A stretch of DNA of 64,000 nt from Pectobacterium brasiliense (GTDB taxonomy: Bacteria > Pseudomonadota > Gammaproteobacteria > Enterobacterales > Enterobacteriaceae), in contig NZ_JACGFN010000001.1 in NCBI RefSeq assembly GCF_016950255.1, positions 2,170,001 to 2,234,000 of the forward strand, given 5' to 3'. Each line of letters opens with the position of its first letter. Position 1 is the first letter of the stretch. Below are positions 54,940 to 62,247 of the stretch, one piece after another. Below the pieces are notes generated by a model. That model saw only the letters and a program-made list of their open reading frames with translations. It was not told the DNA's origin and ran no database searches. The position numbers and the translations under genes are program-made.

Positions 54940-55191
54940 ATGATCATACAGCATATCCTTGTTAATGTGACTGTCAGTATGAGTGATTTCAAAAAATCAC
55001 CCAATGCTGCACTCAAAGAAGCCAACGGGCAACCCGTTGCTGTGCCCACTAATGGGCGTATCTCTGGGTACTACATTTCTCCAGAGTTGTGGGAAGCGTT
55101 AACTGACTATCAGGAAGATATTGAACTCGCGAAAATTGCCTATTCAAGGATGAAGGGGAAACGTGTGAAGTTTGATCTGGATGAGTTATAA
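54940..55191 (+). CDS. RelB/Phd-like antitoxin, copy 1
   Basis: 83 residues, nearly identical to copy 2 at 57251 (SDFKKSPNAALKEANGQPVA, YQEDIELAKIAYSRMKGKRV). Type II antitoxin of the StbD/Phd-YefM kind. N-terminus differs slightly (MIIQHILVNVTVSM). The partner toxin is broken, so this may be an orphan antitoxin cross-protecting against copy 2. Confidence 0.8.
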   Translation: MIIQHILVNVTVSMSDFKKSPNAALKEANGQPVAVPTNGRISGYYISPELWEALTDYQEDIELAKIAYSRMKGKRVKFDLDEL

Positions 55192-55462
55192 GCTGGAGTT
55201 TGAATAGCTAAGAAAGGCGGCTTAGCGTTGCATTTCGGACTTGAATCCGCCGTTCACCAAAAAACTGAAAGAGGTTTTACAAAAATCCCCGCGTCCAGCC
55301 AACCGGCTTCACGGAATGGTTGACTGTTACAAAATCAAACTTCGTTCCGCCGGCTATCGATTAGTTTATCAAGTGTTTGAGCATGAGATCGTGGTGCTGG
55401 TTTTAGTTGTGGGTAAGCGGGAACGCTCAGAGGTTTATCAAACAGCCAAGGACAGACTATAA
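55181..55462 (+). pseudogene. RelE-family toxin, copy 1, inactivated
   Basis: Begins ATG overlapping the antitoxin stop, reads MSYKLEFE and then a TAG stop. About 48 bp follow (55212-55250) that differ completely from the 51 bp in intact copy 2 before identity resumes at TTCACCAAAAAACTG. The C-terminal 70 residues (NRLHGMVDCYKIKLRSAGYR) are retained. Confidence 0.85.
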
Positions 55463-55512
55463 GCGCGAATATCTTACATTCACAGCTTTTTGTCATATGG
55501 TCTATCTGCCAT

Positions 55513-55632
55513 CAAGGTGATGAGTCACTCGTCACCTGTTCACCAACTCATCACCACTTAATTTATTGATTAATAAAAATAAAAAACCATAGTGAAGAGA
55601 GTGAACAGTTTTGTGCAAAATCTTTTTATTTT
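55513..55632 (+). repeat. 120-bp crr-like iteron repeat, copy R1
   Basis: Starts CAAGGTGATGAG, contains CACCTGTTCACCAACTCATC and AGTGAAGAGAGTGAACAGTT, ends AAAATCTTTTTATT. Iterons match those near the putative origin. Copies R2-R4 stand at 57044, 57827 and 59095 in the same orientation. P4 crr is built of 120-bp direct repeats with such iterons. Confidence 0.75.
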
Positions 55633-55682
55633 GAGATAAGCACACTCATCCCCAATGCGAATACTCAGACTATCTTTTGATA

Positions 55683-55707
55683 TGTACCTTTTATATACTT
55701 CTTGTAC
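55683..55707 (+). promoter_or_regulatory. Candidate operator of the tacAT module
   Basis: Two TGTAC words at 55683-55687 and 55703-55707, exactly 20 bp apart (two helix turns), about 35-60 bp before the antitoxin gene. Autorepression by the RHH antitoxin is typical. Confidence 0.3.
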
Positions 55708-55741
55708 GGCAATCTGCCGGAATTATGAATGTGAGGTAACT

Positions 55742-56008
55742 ATGCCTACAACCGCAAGACTGGAAGCGCGCATCCCTTCGGAACTCCACGCATTGATCAA
55801 ACATGCAGCCGAGTTGCAGGGGCGCACAATGACGGATTTTATTATCACAGCAACGCAGGAAGCCGCTAAAAGAGCCGTAGAGGAAACTGCGATCCTGAAA
55901 CTGGCAATTGAAGACCAAAAGCAATTTGCTGACTCACTGCTATCCGAATCACCGGTTTCCACTGCATTATTAGGCGCAATGCAAAGGCGTAAAACGTTGG
56001 GAAGATAA
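55742..56008 (+). CDS. TacA-like antitoxin (DUF1778, ribbon-helix-helix)
   Basis: 88 residues: N-terminal RHH (TTARLEARIPSELHALIKHA, GRTMTDFIITATQEAA) and a C-terminal toxin-neutralising tail. GAGG stands 5-6 nt before ATG 55742; longer in-frame starts lack support. One base separates it from the GNAT toxin gene. Pairs with it as a type II module. Confidence 0.88.
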   Translation: MPTTARLEARIPSELHALIKHAAELQGRTMTDFIITATQEAAKRAVEETAILKLAIEDQKQFADSLLSESPVSTALLGAMQRRKTLGR

Positions 56009-56009
56009 A

Positions 56010-56525
56010 ATGAGCTTATTGACCTACACGCTACTTGCCAAAAGCCATAACAAGAAAGATTTTAACTGCGGCGTTCCTGAGTTAAATACTTACCTGCAAA
56101 AGTACGCCGGGCAGGACAGCCGGGAACGCTTTACTAAATGTTATGTTGCCGTTGATGAAAACAATAACGTAGCAGGCTTTTATACGTTGTCTTCCAGTGC
56201 AATCGACATCAGCGGCCTTCCCGAGACGATTACCAAGAAACTTCCGCGTTATCCTTCTGTACCCGCTGCATTACTTGGTCGCCTTGCCGTCGATTCTGAA
56301 TTTGCGGGAAAAGGCATAGGCGGTTCATTACTTGTTGATGCGATCCTCAATGTTTCGCGCTCGACAACAGGAATATGGGCTTTACATGTCGATGCGAAAG
56401 ATGAGGTTGCGAAGAATTTTTATCTGAAATATGGGTTTATTGCCTTTCAACGTAAGCCTAATTCACTCTATCTTCCTATCACAAATACCCTGTTAAAAGA
56501 ATTAGCCTCATTTGAACTAGTTTGA
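56010..56525 (+). CDS. TacT-like GNAT toxin
   Basis: 171 residues with GNAT fold: LLGRLAVDSEFAGKGIGGSL gives the acetyl-CoA binding loop, FYLKYGFIAFQ carries the catalytic-type Tyr. TacT/AtaT toxins acetylate the amino group of charged tRNAs and stop translation. Downstream partner of the RHH antitoxin. Last gene of the first satellite before its right end. Confidence 0.88.
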   Translation: MSLLTYTLLAKSHNKKDFNCGVPELNTYLQKYAGQDSRERFTKCYVAVDENNNVAGFYTLSSSAIDISGLPETITKKLPRYPSVPAALLGRLAVDSEFAGKGIGGSLLVDAILNVSRSTTGIWALHVDAKDEVAKNFYLKYGFIAFQRKPNSLYLPITNTLLKELASFELV

Positions 56526-56674
56526 TAAGAATCCATCAGGATTAAGTACACACCAACACCACCAAAAAGTGATATTCGCGTGTACTTATCAAAGCATCAT
56601 CATAGATTGAGATAACAGAAGGGTGGGATTCACAGGGTGAAATCATTAGCAAAAAAACCTATCACTTTTCTGCA

Positions 56675-56767
56675 TTGGTATACGCTTAGGTATACCGACA
56701 AAGTCTGGAATCACACTTAAAACATTAATATCATTATGTTACGTGAATTATTCAGATTCCCCCAGCC
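56675..56767 (+). repeat. Right-end repeat of satellite A with attR1
   Basis: ATTGGTATACG (56675-56685) is followed by GTCTGGAATCACACTTAAAA (from 56703) and, at 56751-56767, the att-like TTCAGATTCCCCCAGCC. The stretch from 56703 matches 59417-59482 closely. TTCAGATTCCCCCAGC differs from the ssrA end TTCAAATCCCCCCAGC at two positions. Confidence 0.75.
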
Positions 56768-56809
56768 AATTTAGATTCCGGTTATTACCAGATAAGGCCG
56801 GAAACGTGA

Positions 56810-56846
56810 AAAAGCCGCTAACCGCAAGGTTCAGCGGCTTTTTTAT
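56810..56846 (+). terminator. Terminator at the left end of the second element
   Basis: AAAAGCCGCT (56810-56819) pairs with AGCGGCTTTT (56833-56842), then more T. Occupies the same place relative to the left-end repeat as 45595-45629 in satellite A. Confidence 0.8.
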
Positions 56847-56908
56847 GTCTGTAAGTCCGACGACATTCGCCTGAATCCGGTGACTATTGGTATACGTTTA
56901 GGTATACG
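56846..56908 (+). repeat. Left-end repeat, copy B (remnant element)
   Basis: Matches 45631-45695 (GTCCGACGACATTCGCCTGA, ATTGGTATACG, GGTATACG). No integrase follows: the sequence jumps directly to the end of an alpha gene. Confidence 0.75.
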
Positions 56909-56917
56909 CAAACTGAG

Positions 56918-57029
56918 CATACAGACCAATCTTGAGCTGAAAGACGAATCAGACGCTGACTAACTGCCCAAATGTGAGTCAGCGAGGTAGTTACCAGAAA
57001 CGGCAAAACCGGCCCCGGCCGGTTTTTTT
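56918..57029 (+). pseudogene. Remnant of an alpha primase gene (last 25 codons) and its terminator
   Basis: CATACAGACCAATCTTGAGC onward matches 54057 onward of the intact alpha gene to its TAG stop and through the CCGGCC terminator (57006-57029). A TGG codon has become TAA. Everything from integrase to alpha codon 750 is missing, a single internal deletion of a second satellite. Confidence 0.85.
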
Positions 57030-57043
57030 ACGTCCAAACACTT

Positions 57044-57163
57044 CAAAGGGTGACGAGTTACTCATCACCTGTTCACCAACTCATCACCCGTTAATACTTT
57101 GATTAATAAAAATAAAAAACCATAGTGAAGAGAGTGAGCAGTTTTGTGCAAAATCTTTTTATT
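57044..57163 (+). repeat. 120-bp crr-like iteron repeat, copy R2
   Basis: Same layout as R1 (CTGTTCACCAACTCATCACC, GAAGAGAGTGAGCAGTTTTG, ATCTTTTTATT). Follows the alpha remnant directly and precedes relBE copy 2. Confidence 0.75.
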
Positions 57164-57250
57164 TGGTGTCACGTTTATACCGTGATGTTGCTGCTTTTTT
57201 GATTAAGTGCTAAATTCAGTATCAAATATCACACTTAAAAGGGATTAACC

Positions 57251-57502
57251 ATGTCCGTACAACCTATCCTTGCGAATGCTGCCGTAAGTATCAGCGACTT
57301 TAAAAAATCGCCCAATGCCGCGCTTAAAGAAGCTAACGGCGAGCCTGTAGCGGTGCTCACTAATGGCCGTATCTCTGGCTATTATGTTTCCCCCGAAACA
57401 TGGGAGGCGCTGGCCGACTATCAGGAAGATATCGAACTTGCCAAAATCGCCCGTTCCCGGATGAAGGGGAAACGTGTGAAGGTCGATCTGGATGAGTTAT
57501 AA
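57251..57502 (+). CDS. RelB/Phd-like antitoxin, copy 2
   Basis: 83 residues (MSVQPILANAAVSISDFKKS, NGRISGYYVSPETWEALADY). AAGGGATT precedes ATG. Overlaps the toxin gene by 11 bp. Differs from copy 1 at a few residues, mainly at the N-terminus. Confidence 0.88.
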   Translation: MSVQPILANAAVSISDFKKSPNAALKEANGEPVAVLTNGRISGYYVSPETWEALADYQEDIELAKIARSRMKGKRVKVDLDEL

Positions 57503-57776
57503 GCTGGAGTTTGAAGAGCACGCGCTGAAAGAATTTAAGAAGCTGGGTGCGCCCGTGCGGGAGCAATTCACCAAAAAACTGAAAGCGGTTTTACAAAATC
57601 CCCATGTTCCCGCCAACCGACTTCATGGAATGGCCGACTGCTACAAAATCAAACTTCGTTCCGCTGGCTATCGGCTAGTGTATCAAGTGCTCGAACATGA
57701 GATCGTGGTACTGGTTTTAGCTGTGGGCAAACGGGAACGCTCAGAGGTTTATAAAGCAGCAATAGACCGACTATAA
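57492..57776 (+). CDS. RelE/ParE-family toxin, copy 2 (intact)
   Basis: 94 residues: YKLEFEEHALKEFKKLGAPV, FTKKLKAVLQNPHVPANRLH, CYKIKLRSAGYRLVYQV, VLAVGKRERSEVYKAA. This is the RelE fold with the conserved basic and Tyr residues of ribosome-dependent mRNA interferases. Its start lies inside the antitoxin gene, giving coupled translation. Confidence 0.9.
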   Translation: MSYKLEFEEHALKEFKKLGAPVREQFTKKLKAVLQNPHVPANRLHGMADCYKIKLRSAGYRLVYQVLEHEIVVLVLAVGKRERSEVYKAAIDRL

Positions 57777-57826
57777 GCTCGGTATTTTAAGTGTTCGACT
57801 ATCTTGTTGTGCGACATACCTACCAT

Positions 57827-57944
57827 CAAGGTGATGAGCCACTCGTCACCTGCTCACCAACTCATCACCCTTTAATTCATTGATTATTAAAAATAAAAAT
57901 CATTGGTGAAGAGAGTGAACAGTTTTGTGCAAAATCTTTTTATT
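57827..57944 (+). repeat. 120-bp crr-like iteron repeat, copy R3
   Basis: CAAGGTGATGAGCCACTCGT, CTGCTCACCAACTCATCACC, GAAGAGAGTGAACAGTTTTG, ATCTTTTTATT. Lies between relBE copy 2 and the Fic module. Confidence 0.75.
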
Positions 57945-57951
57945 GGGGATG

Positions 57952-58536
57952 TCAGAGAATACTTTTCTCAAAAATATCGGCTAATGGTCGAATATTGCCG
58001 TGGTATCCGGCCACGTTAGCCGCTAACCATTCCTGAACGTCGAGCTTTTCGAAAGAGACACCATAGCCACAATTAATAATCATATGCTCGAACAATAAAC
58101 GCTGAGAACGTCCATTGCCTTCCCGAAACGGGTGAATCACATTCAAATCTGAATAATATTCGGCTAACTGAGTTATTAGTGCTGGACGTTCAAGGCCTTG
58201 TAAAAAATCATCATTGGATAGCTGCATAAAAATTTTATTGGCTTCAATTTCAATACGGGATACGGTGCAAAAACGTGTTTGACCTTTAGAAATATCGATA
58301 CGCCGTATTTCTCCTGCCCAATCGAATAAATCCCCAAATATTTTCCCGTGCAGCCCACACCAATAATGCAGATCGTAAGTCGGTTCTTCAAATTCAATAT
58401 CGAGAACGGCCAGTTCAGATAACTGACGTTCCGCATCGTCGAATTGACTGTCATCGTTGATACCGAGTTTATTTATCAGAACATCGCTATCAGGGTAGAT
58501 GTAAGGATCTTGCCCTGAGCTGTATTTATCGGACAT
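57952..58536 (-). CDS. fic: Fic-domain AMP-transferase toxin
   Basis: 194 residues. The active-site motif HPFREGNGRSQR begins at His135 and is canonical (HPFx[D/E]GN[G/K]R), so the enzyme should be active; the N-terminus MSDKYSSGQDPYIYPDSDVL resembles E. coli Fic. Fic toxins AMPylate targets such as gyrase/topo IV. ATG 58536 overlaps the end of the upstream antitoxin gene by 11 bp; a longer start at 58560 is less likely. Confidence 0.9.
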   Translation of the reverse strand: MSDKYSSGQDPYIYPDSDVLINKLGINDDSQFDDAERQLSELAVLDIEFEEPTYDLHYWCGLHGKIFGDLFDWAGEIRRIDISKGQTRFCTVSRIEIEANKIFMQLSNDDFLQGLERPALITQLAEYYSDLNVIHPFREGNGRSQRLLFEHMIINCGYGVSFEKLDVQEWLAANVAGYHGNIRPLADIFEKSIL

Positions 58537-59020
58537 AACCACCCGCTTTATACATGGCAATCAGATTTTTTCTCAGCGCTTCCCTTTCCTGCTTGTCTGC
58601 GGGAAGCGGCGTATCCTCAACGCTGAATCCTTCAAGACGTATACTGTCCCGATAGTTTTTGAGTTTCACCTGATTGTAGTAATCACGCTTTTCTTCCAGC
58701 GTCACCAAACGTGGGGATCGCGTTTTGTCTGGCAACGCTTTTGTCGTGATTTTCCGGTGTTGTTTAAATATCGACAGATCGGTATTTTTCAATTTCTCGA
58801 TCAGCCGTTCCCCGTCGCCAAACACGCCCCATGACGAGATAGACAAGGCTTGCCGTTTGCCATTTTTCTCGCGTGATATGCTGATATCCATCGTTGACTG
58901 GAGCGTGTTTAACACGTCCTGTACTTTTCTTTCAGAGATACCTGTAGCGGTGACGATAGAGTGCGTATTAGGAGAATCCTCTTGTACCAGAGCCGCGAGT
59001 ACCGCCATTTCATAGCGCAT
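58526..59020 (-). CDS. YhfG-like Fic antitoxin fused to a winged-helix domain
   Basis: 164 residues. The N-terminal part (about 1-85: RYEMAVLAALVQEDSPNTHS, SERKVQDVLNTLQ) looks like a DUF977-type winged helix. The C-terminal part (about 105-164: TLEEKRDYYNQVKLKNYRDS, IRLEGF) resembles YhfG, the 55-residue antitoxin of E. coli Fic. A fusion would join DNA binding and toxin neutralisation. Directly upstream of fic, overlapping by 11 bp. Confidence 0.75.
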   Translation of the reverse strand: MRYEMAVLAALVQEDSPNTHSIVTATGISERKVQDVLNTLQSTMDISISREKNGKRQALSISSWGVFGDGERLIEKLKNTDLSIFKQHRKITTKALPDKTRSPRLVTLEEKRDYYNQVKLKNYRDSIRLEGFSVEDTPLPADKQEREALRKNLIAMYKAGGYVR

Positions 59021-59094
59021 GTGCTTTCACCTTTAATCCGCATATATATGCGATAAAGAGTATCACAATTACGACCTAGTCGTATCTTACCTGC

Positions 59095-59213
59095 ATGGGT
59101 GATGAGTGGCTCGCCAGCTGTTCACCCACTGTTAACCACTTAACCTGCTAAAAATAAAGATAAAAAATGAAAGGTGAAGAGAGTGAACAGTTTTGTGAAA
59201 AAATCTTTTTATT
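59095..59213 (+). repeat. 120-bp crr-like iteron repeat, copy R4
   Basis: The most diverged copy: GGGTGATGAGTGGCTCG, GCTGTTCACCCACTG, GAAGAGAGTGAACAGTTTTG, ATCTTTTTATT. It keeps two clear iterons. Confidence 0.7.
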
Positions 59214-59340
59214 TTGGCATCTCGTTTATACCGCCCTATTGCTGCTTTTTGGATTAATCGCTAAATTCCGTACCACGAGTGAAGGGGAAACGCATTAGGG
59301 TCGATCTGGAGTGAGTTATAAATTGAGAGTGAAGAATTGA
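59214..59340 (+). pseudogene. Scar of a third relBE module
   Basis: After R4 the sequence matches the relB copy 2 promoter region (CTCGTTTATACCG, TTGCTGCTTTTTGGATTAA, GCTAAATTC), then jumps to the end of relB (GTGAAGGGGAAACGCATTAG, GGTCGATCTGGA) and the first relE codons (GAGTTATAAATTGAGAGTG). The coding body is deleted. Confidence 0.7.
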
Positions 59341-59416
59341 GTAAAAATTGATCCCATTTTTATCTCACATACTCATCGTCATTTTTCGTAGGCTCACGTT
59401 TAGGCCTAGGAATGAA

Positions 59417-59482
59417 GTCTGAAATCACACTTAAAACATAAATATCATTTAGTTACGTTAATTATTCAGATTCCCCCTGCCC
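59417..59482 (+). repeat. Right-end repeat of the second element with attR2
   Basis: GTCTGAAATCACACTTAAAA and TTACGTTAATTATTCAGATT match 56703-56767. TTCAGATTCCCCCTGCCC at 59465-59482 is the outer att-like sequence and marks the return to core chromosome. Confidence 0.75.
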
Positions 59483-59580
59483 AAATGCCCGAACCATAAC
59501 AAGTAATCCTATTGATCCTTTACGCCATCAAGTCATGTAAAATACCAACAAAACACGCTGTTGATACAGGTCATGGATAG

Positions 59581-60159
59581 ATGTACCGTCTTTATAAAAA
59601 AGCAATAACCTATTTATTATCCAAGGATTTTCTCGTTACTCTCCTCGTCTTATCCATCATGCTATCTATTTTCTGGTACATGCTTTGGGCTTCGCAGCTG
59701 TCACGTCGTACGATACTGATCGAGACACTCCCTGACTTCACTATCTACCTTACCTTTGGGATCGTTCTGGGGCTTATCTTTGCTGGCCGGGCGATCTATT
59801 CTCGGTCGGTAAAGAAGAAACTAAAGCACATGCTCGAAATGTTCCTGTGTGGCTTTATGCTGGGATTTCTTTCCATCGTGAATATTTTTGATGTGTACGT
59901 TTATTTGTTCCCCGATGAGGTGATTAGTTACACATCCGACTATAAAATTGTTTTTCCTGGGCCATCTACAGGAAAAAGTAGTCGTTGCGAAGCCGGCATA
60001 TGGGTTAAAGATGTCCATACAGGGCAATTTAAACAGCTATGCACCAACAGAGAAATGCTGTTCAAAAAAAGAAGGCAAGGAATGGATGAGTTATGGATCA
60101 CTGCGCGGGTCAATAAACTCGGTACGTATATTGTCGATTATCGCTTTACCTACAAGTAG
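59581..60159 (+). CDS. Membrane protein of unknown function
   Basis: 192 residues with three membrane segments (about 15-36, 48-70, 83-110) and a C-terminal extracytoplasmic domain (about 112-192) containing two Cys (SSRCEAGIWV, FKQLCTNREM) that could form a disulfide. No family recognised. It is the first gene beyond the outer attR. The 366 bp after it (60160-60525) hold a TATAAT (60379-60384) but no convincing -35 and no gene. Confidence 0.65.
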   Translation: MYRLYKKAITYLLSKDFLVTLLVLSIMLSIFWYMLWASQLSRRTILIETLPDFTIYLTFGIVLGLIFAGRAIYSRSVKKKLKHMLEMFLCGFMLGFLSIVNIFDVYVYLFPDEVISYTSDYKIVFPGPSTGKSSRCEAGIWVKDVHTGQFKQLCTNREMLFKKRRQGMDELWITARVNKLGTYIVDYRFTYK

Positions 60160-60525
60160 CGCTCACCTTCAAGATCGCTAATTCCACCGGATTATTGGCA
60201 GCTTTAAACGTTAATAAATTAAAATACCAGAAACTCGCTCAGGTCGGTTTTCGGTATGCAATGAACATCTGCACCCCGCCAAAATGAAATCATCCACTGG
60301 AATGTATTTCCTGTTTACACGTTTGGACATCACCGATAGCGCAATTTTACATCACGAAAGCAAATAATAACAATTTGTTATAATTTCAAGTGTAAATTAA
60401 CGTCAGTTTTTAAAACGTAGGCTGGATGACGATGTGCGATCCAATTTACGTCCTATCACTGGTGATAATACGAATACCGAAATGTTGATATTCATTTTAT
60501 ACGACTAAAAAGAGGTGTTACTGCT

Positions 60526-61308
60526 ATGTTCAGAAAATTATCTCTCCTGAAGATCGTTGTCATTGTTGCTATTTCACCCTTTGCATTTGCTAAATCGGAC
60601 ATACTGCGTATCGGCGTCGATTTAACGTATCCCCCTTTTCAGAGCATGGATAAAAATGGTAATCCATCAGGGTTTGAAATCGAGGTAACCGATGCCATCT
60701 GTAAATCGGTAAATGCAAAATGTGACTATATCGTCAATACATTTGATTCCCAGATTACCGCCCTTCTCGCCAAAAAAATAGACGTCATCGCGCCGCTTGG
60801 TGTGACACGCAAGAGAAAGGAATCGATAGATTTCAGTGATTATGTTTTTCACGTCCCCACCAAGCTTGTTGCAAGGAAAGAGTCCAATCTTCTTCCCCAG
60901 GCTGAGCTGCTGCGCGGGAAAAATATCGCGGTACAGCAAGGCACCATTCAGGAAGCCTACGCCAATAAATATTGGCTACCCGCTGGGGTAATTGTTAAAA
61001 ACTATCCCGATCAGGAAGCCATTTATGAAGATTTACAGTCAGGAAGAGTGGAAGGCGCACTGTGTCCGTCGGTTGCCGTCACGTTTGGATTTTTAAAAAC
61101 ACCACAGGGTAAAGATTTTGAGCTAAAAGGAGAGGAAGTCACCGATGCGGATTTATTTAGCCTCGGTTCTGCATACGGTATACGCAAAGACGATACGGAA
61201 ACAAAACAGCTCATCAATCAGGGGCTGAAAGATATCGTTCAAAAAGGCATATATGCAAAAATACAGAAACGTTATTTCGGCGATATCAATTTAAGCGTGA
61301 AGGAATAA
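60526..61308 (+). CDS. Amino-acid ABC transporter substrate-binding protein
   Basis: 260 residues. Signal peptide (cleavage after AFA, about residue 22), then a family-3 solute-binding fold: LRIGVDLTYPPFQSMDKNG, GFEIEVTDAICKSV, AVQQGTIQEAYANKYW, and the C-terminal IYAKIQKRYFGD. Similar to HisJ/ArgT/ArtJ. There is no permease or ATPase nearby, so it is an orphan binding protein. AGAGG precedes ATG by 10 nt. Confidence 0.85.
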   Translation: MFRKLSLLKIVVIVAISPFAFAKSDILRIGVDLTYPPFQSMDKNGNPSGFEIEVTDAICKSVNAKCDYIVNTFDSQITALLAKKIDVIAPLGVTRKRKESIDFSDYVFHVPTKLVARKESNLLPQAELLRGKNIAVQQGTIQEAYANKYWLPAGVIVKNYPDQEAIYEDLQSGRVEGALCPSVAVTFGFLKTPQGKDFELKGEEVTDADLFSLGSAYGIRKDDTETKQLINQGLKDIVQKGIYAKIQKRYFGDINLSVKE

Positions 61309-61351
61309 TATCAGGTACGGTTTACTGACTATTTTCATGCTCAACGGCTCT

Positions 61352-61372
61352 CCCGGCCACCACAAGGCCGGG
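61352..61372. terminator. Hairpin after the binding-protein gene
   Basis: CCCGGCC (61352-61358) pairs with GGCCGGG (61366-61372), loop 7 nt; no T run follows on the plus strand. Confidence 0.4.
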
Positions 61373-61575
61373 GTGATTTCGTCGAAATGCCCCGTTTATT
61401 GCTGTACTCCGCACCAGCGTCAGCAACAGAATCTTAATGAAAGAGGGCGAGCGCCAGCAGCGCCTTTTCTGTTACTATCACGCGTTGGAAAATAGCGATA
61501 TATATGTGAATATATCTCGCTTCACATCACCGCTCTCAATCACGCTTTCACAGTGAACTACACGCAGGAGAAATC

Positions 61576-62202
61576 ATGAGCCTTCACCTCTGGCTGGCTT
61601 ATACAGGCATCATCATCGCCCTGATTGCCATTCCGGGCCCATCAGCCTTGATCAGCATGTCGCACGGTTTACGCTACGGCGCTTCACGCGCAACCGCAAC
61701 CGTACTCGGCGGCGTCAGTGCGGCAATGATCTTGATGTCCTGTTCAGCTCTGGGGTTAGGTGCCATCCTCGCTGCGTCAACCACCGCATTCATCGCATTA
61801 AAAATTGTTGGTGCGGTTTATCTCATCTGGTTGGGCATCGCATCATGGCGATCCAAGGATATGAGCACCGCGGAGCAGGACACACAGGAAGCCTCGGCTC
61901 CGGGCTGGTTCCCGTTATTCCGCAAAGGCTTTCTGGTCGGAATCAGCAATCCGAAAGATCTGCTGTTTTTCGCCGCGCTCTTCCCAAATTTTATCGATAC
62001 CAGCGCCCCGCACGCCTTGCAGCTCATCATTCTCGCTGTGACCTGGGCAGTCTTCGATTTCAGCATCATGTTTATCTATGCCTGCACCGGCCGTCGTTTA
62101 TCGGGCCTTTTCTCCAACCCACGCCGCATCAAGCTGTTTAACCGCTCGACGGGCGGGATCTTTATTCTGGCAGGCACCACGTTGGCGGCGTCAACGCGTT
62201 AA
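61576..62202 (+). CDS. LysE/RhtB-family amino-acid exporter
   Basis: 208 residues with about six membrane segments; IPGPSALISMSHGLRYGASR near the N-terminus and KGFLVGISNPKDLLFFAALF in the middle are family signatures. Exports amino acids or homoserine-lactone-like compounds; the substrate cannot be told from sequence. AGGAG stands 6 nt before ATG. Confidence 0.88.
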   Translation: MSLHLWLAYTGIIIALIAIPGPSALISMSHGLRYGASRATATVLGGVSAAMILMSCSALGLGAILAASTTAFIALKIVGAVYLIWLGIASWRSKDMSTAEQDTQEASAPGWFPLFRKGFLVGISNPKDLLFFAALFPNFIDTSAPHALQLIILAVTWAVFDFSIMFIYACTGRRLSGLFSNPRRIKLFNRSTGGIFILAGTTLAASTR

Positions 62203-62211
62203 TTAAATAGG

Positions 62212-62240
62212 GCTCCTGCTGCCTTCTGGCTAGCAGGAGC
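62212..62240. terminator. Bidirectional hairpin between lysE-type and GNAT genes
   Basis: GCTCCTGCT (62212-62220) pairs with AGCAGGAGC (62232-62240), loop 11 nt, between converging genes. On the minus strand it is followed by CCTATTTAATT. Confidence 0.55.
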
Positions 62241-62247
62241 GACACCG

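Noticed and set aside
55513..59213. CRISPR array or integron attC array
   Set aside because: Only four copies, 120 bp each and 0.66-1.4 kb apart, with whole toxin-antitoxin modules between; all hold P4-type iterons, and no cas genes or integron integrase are present.
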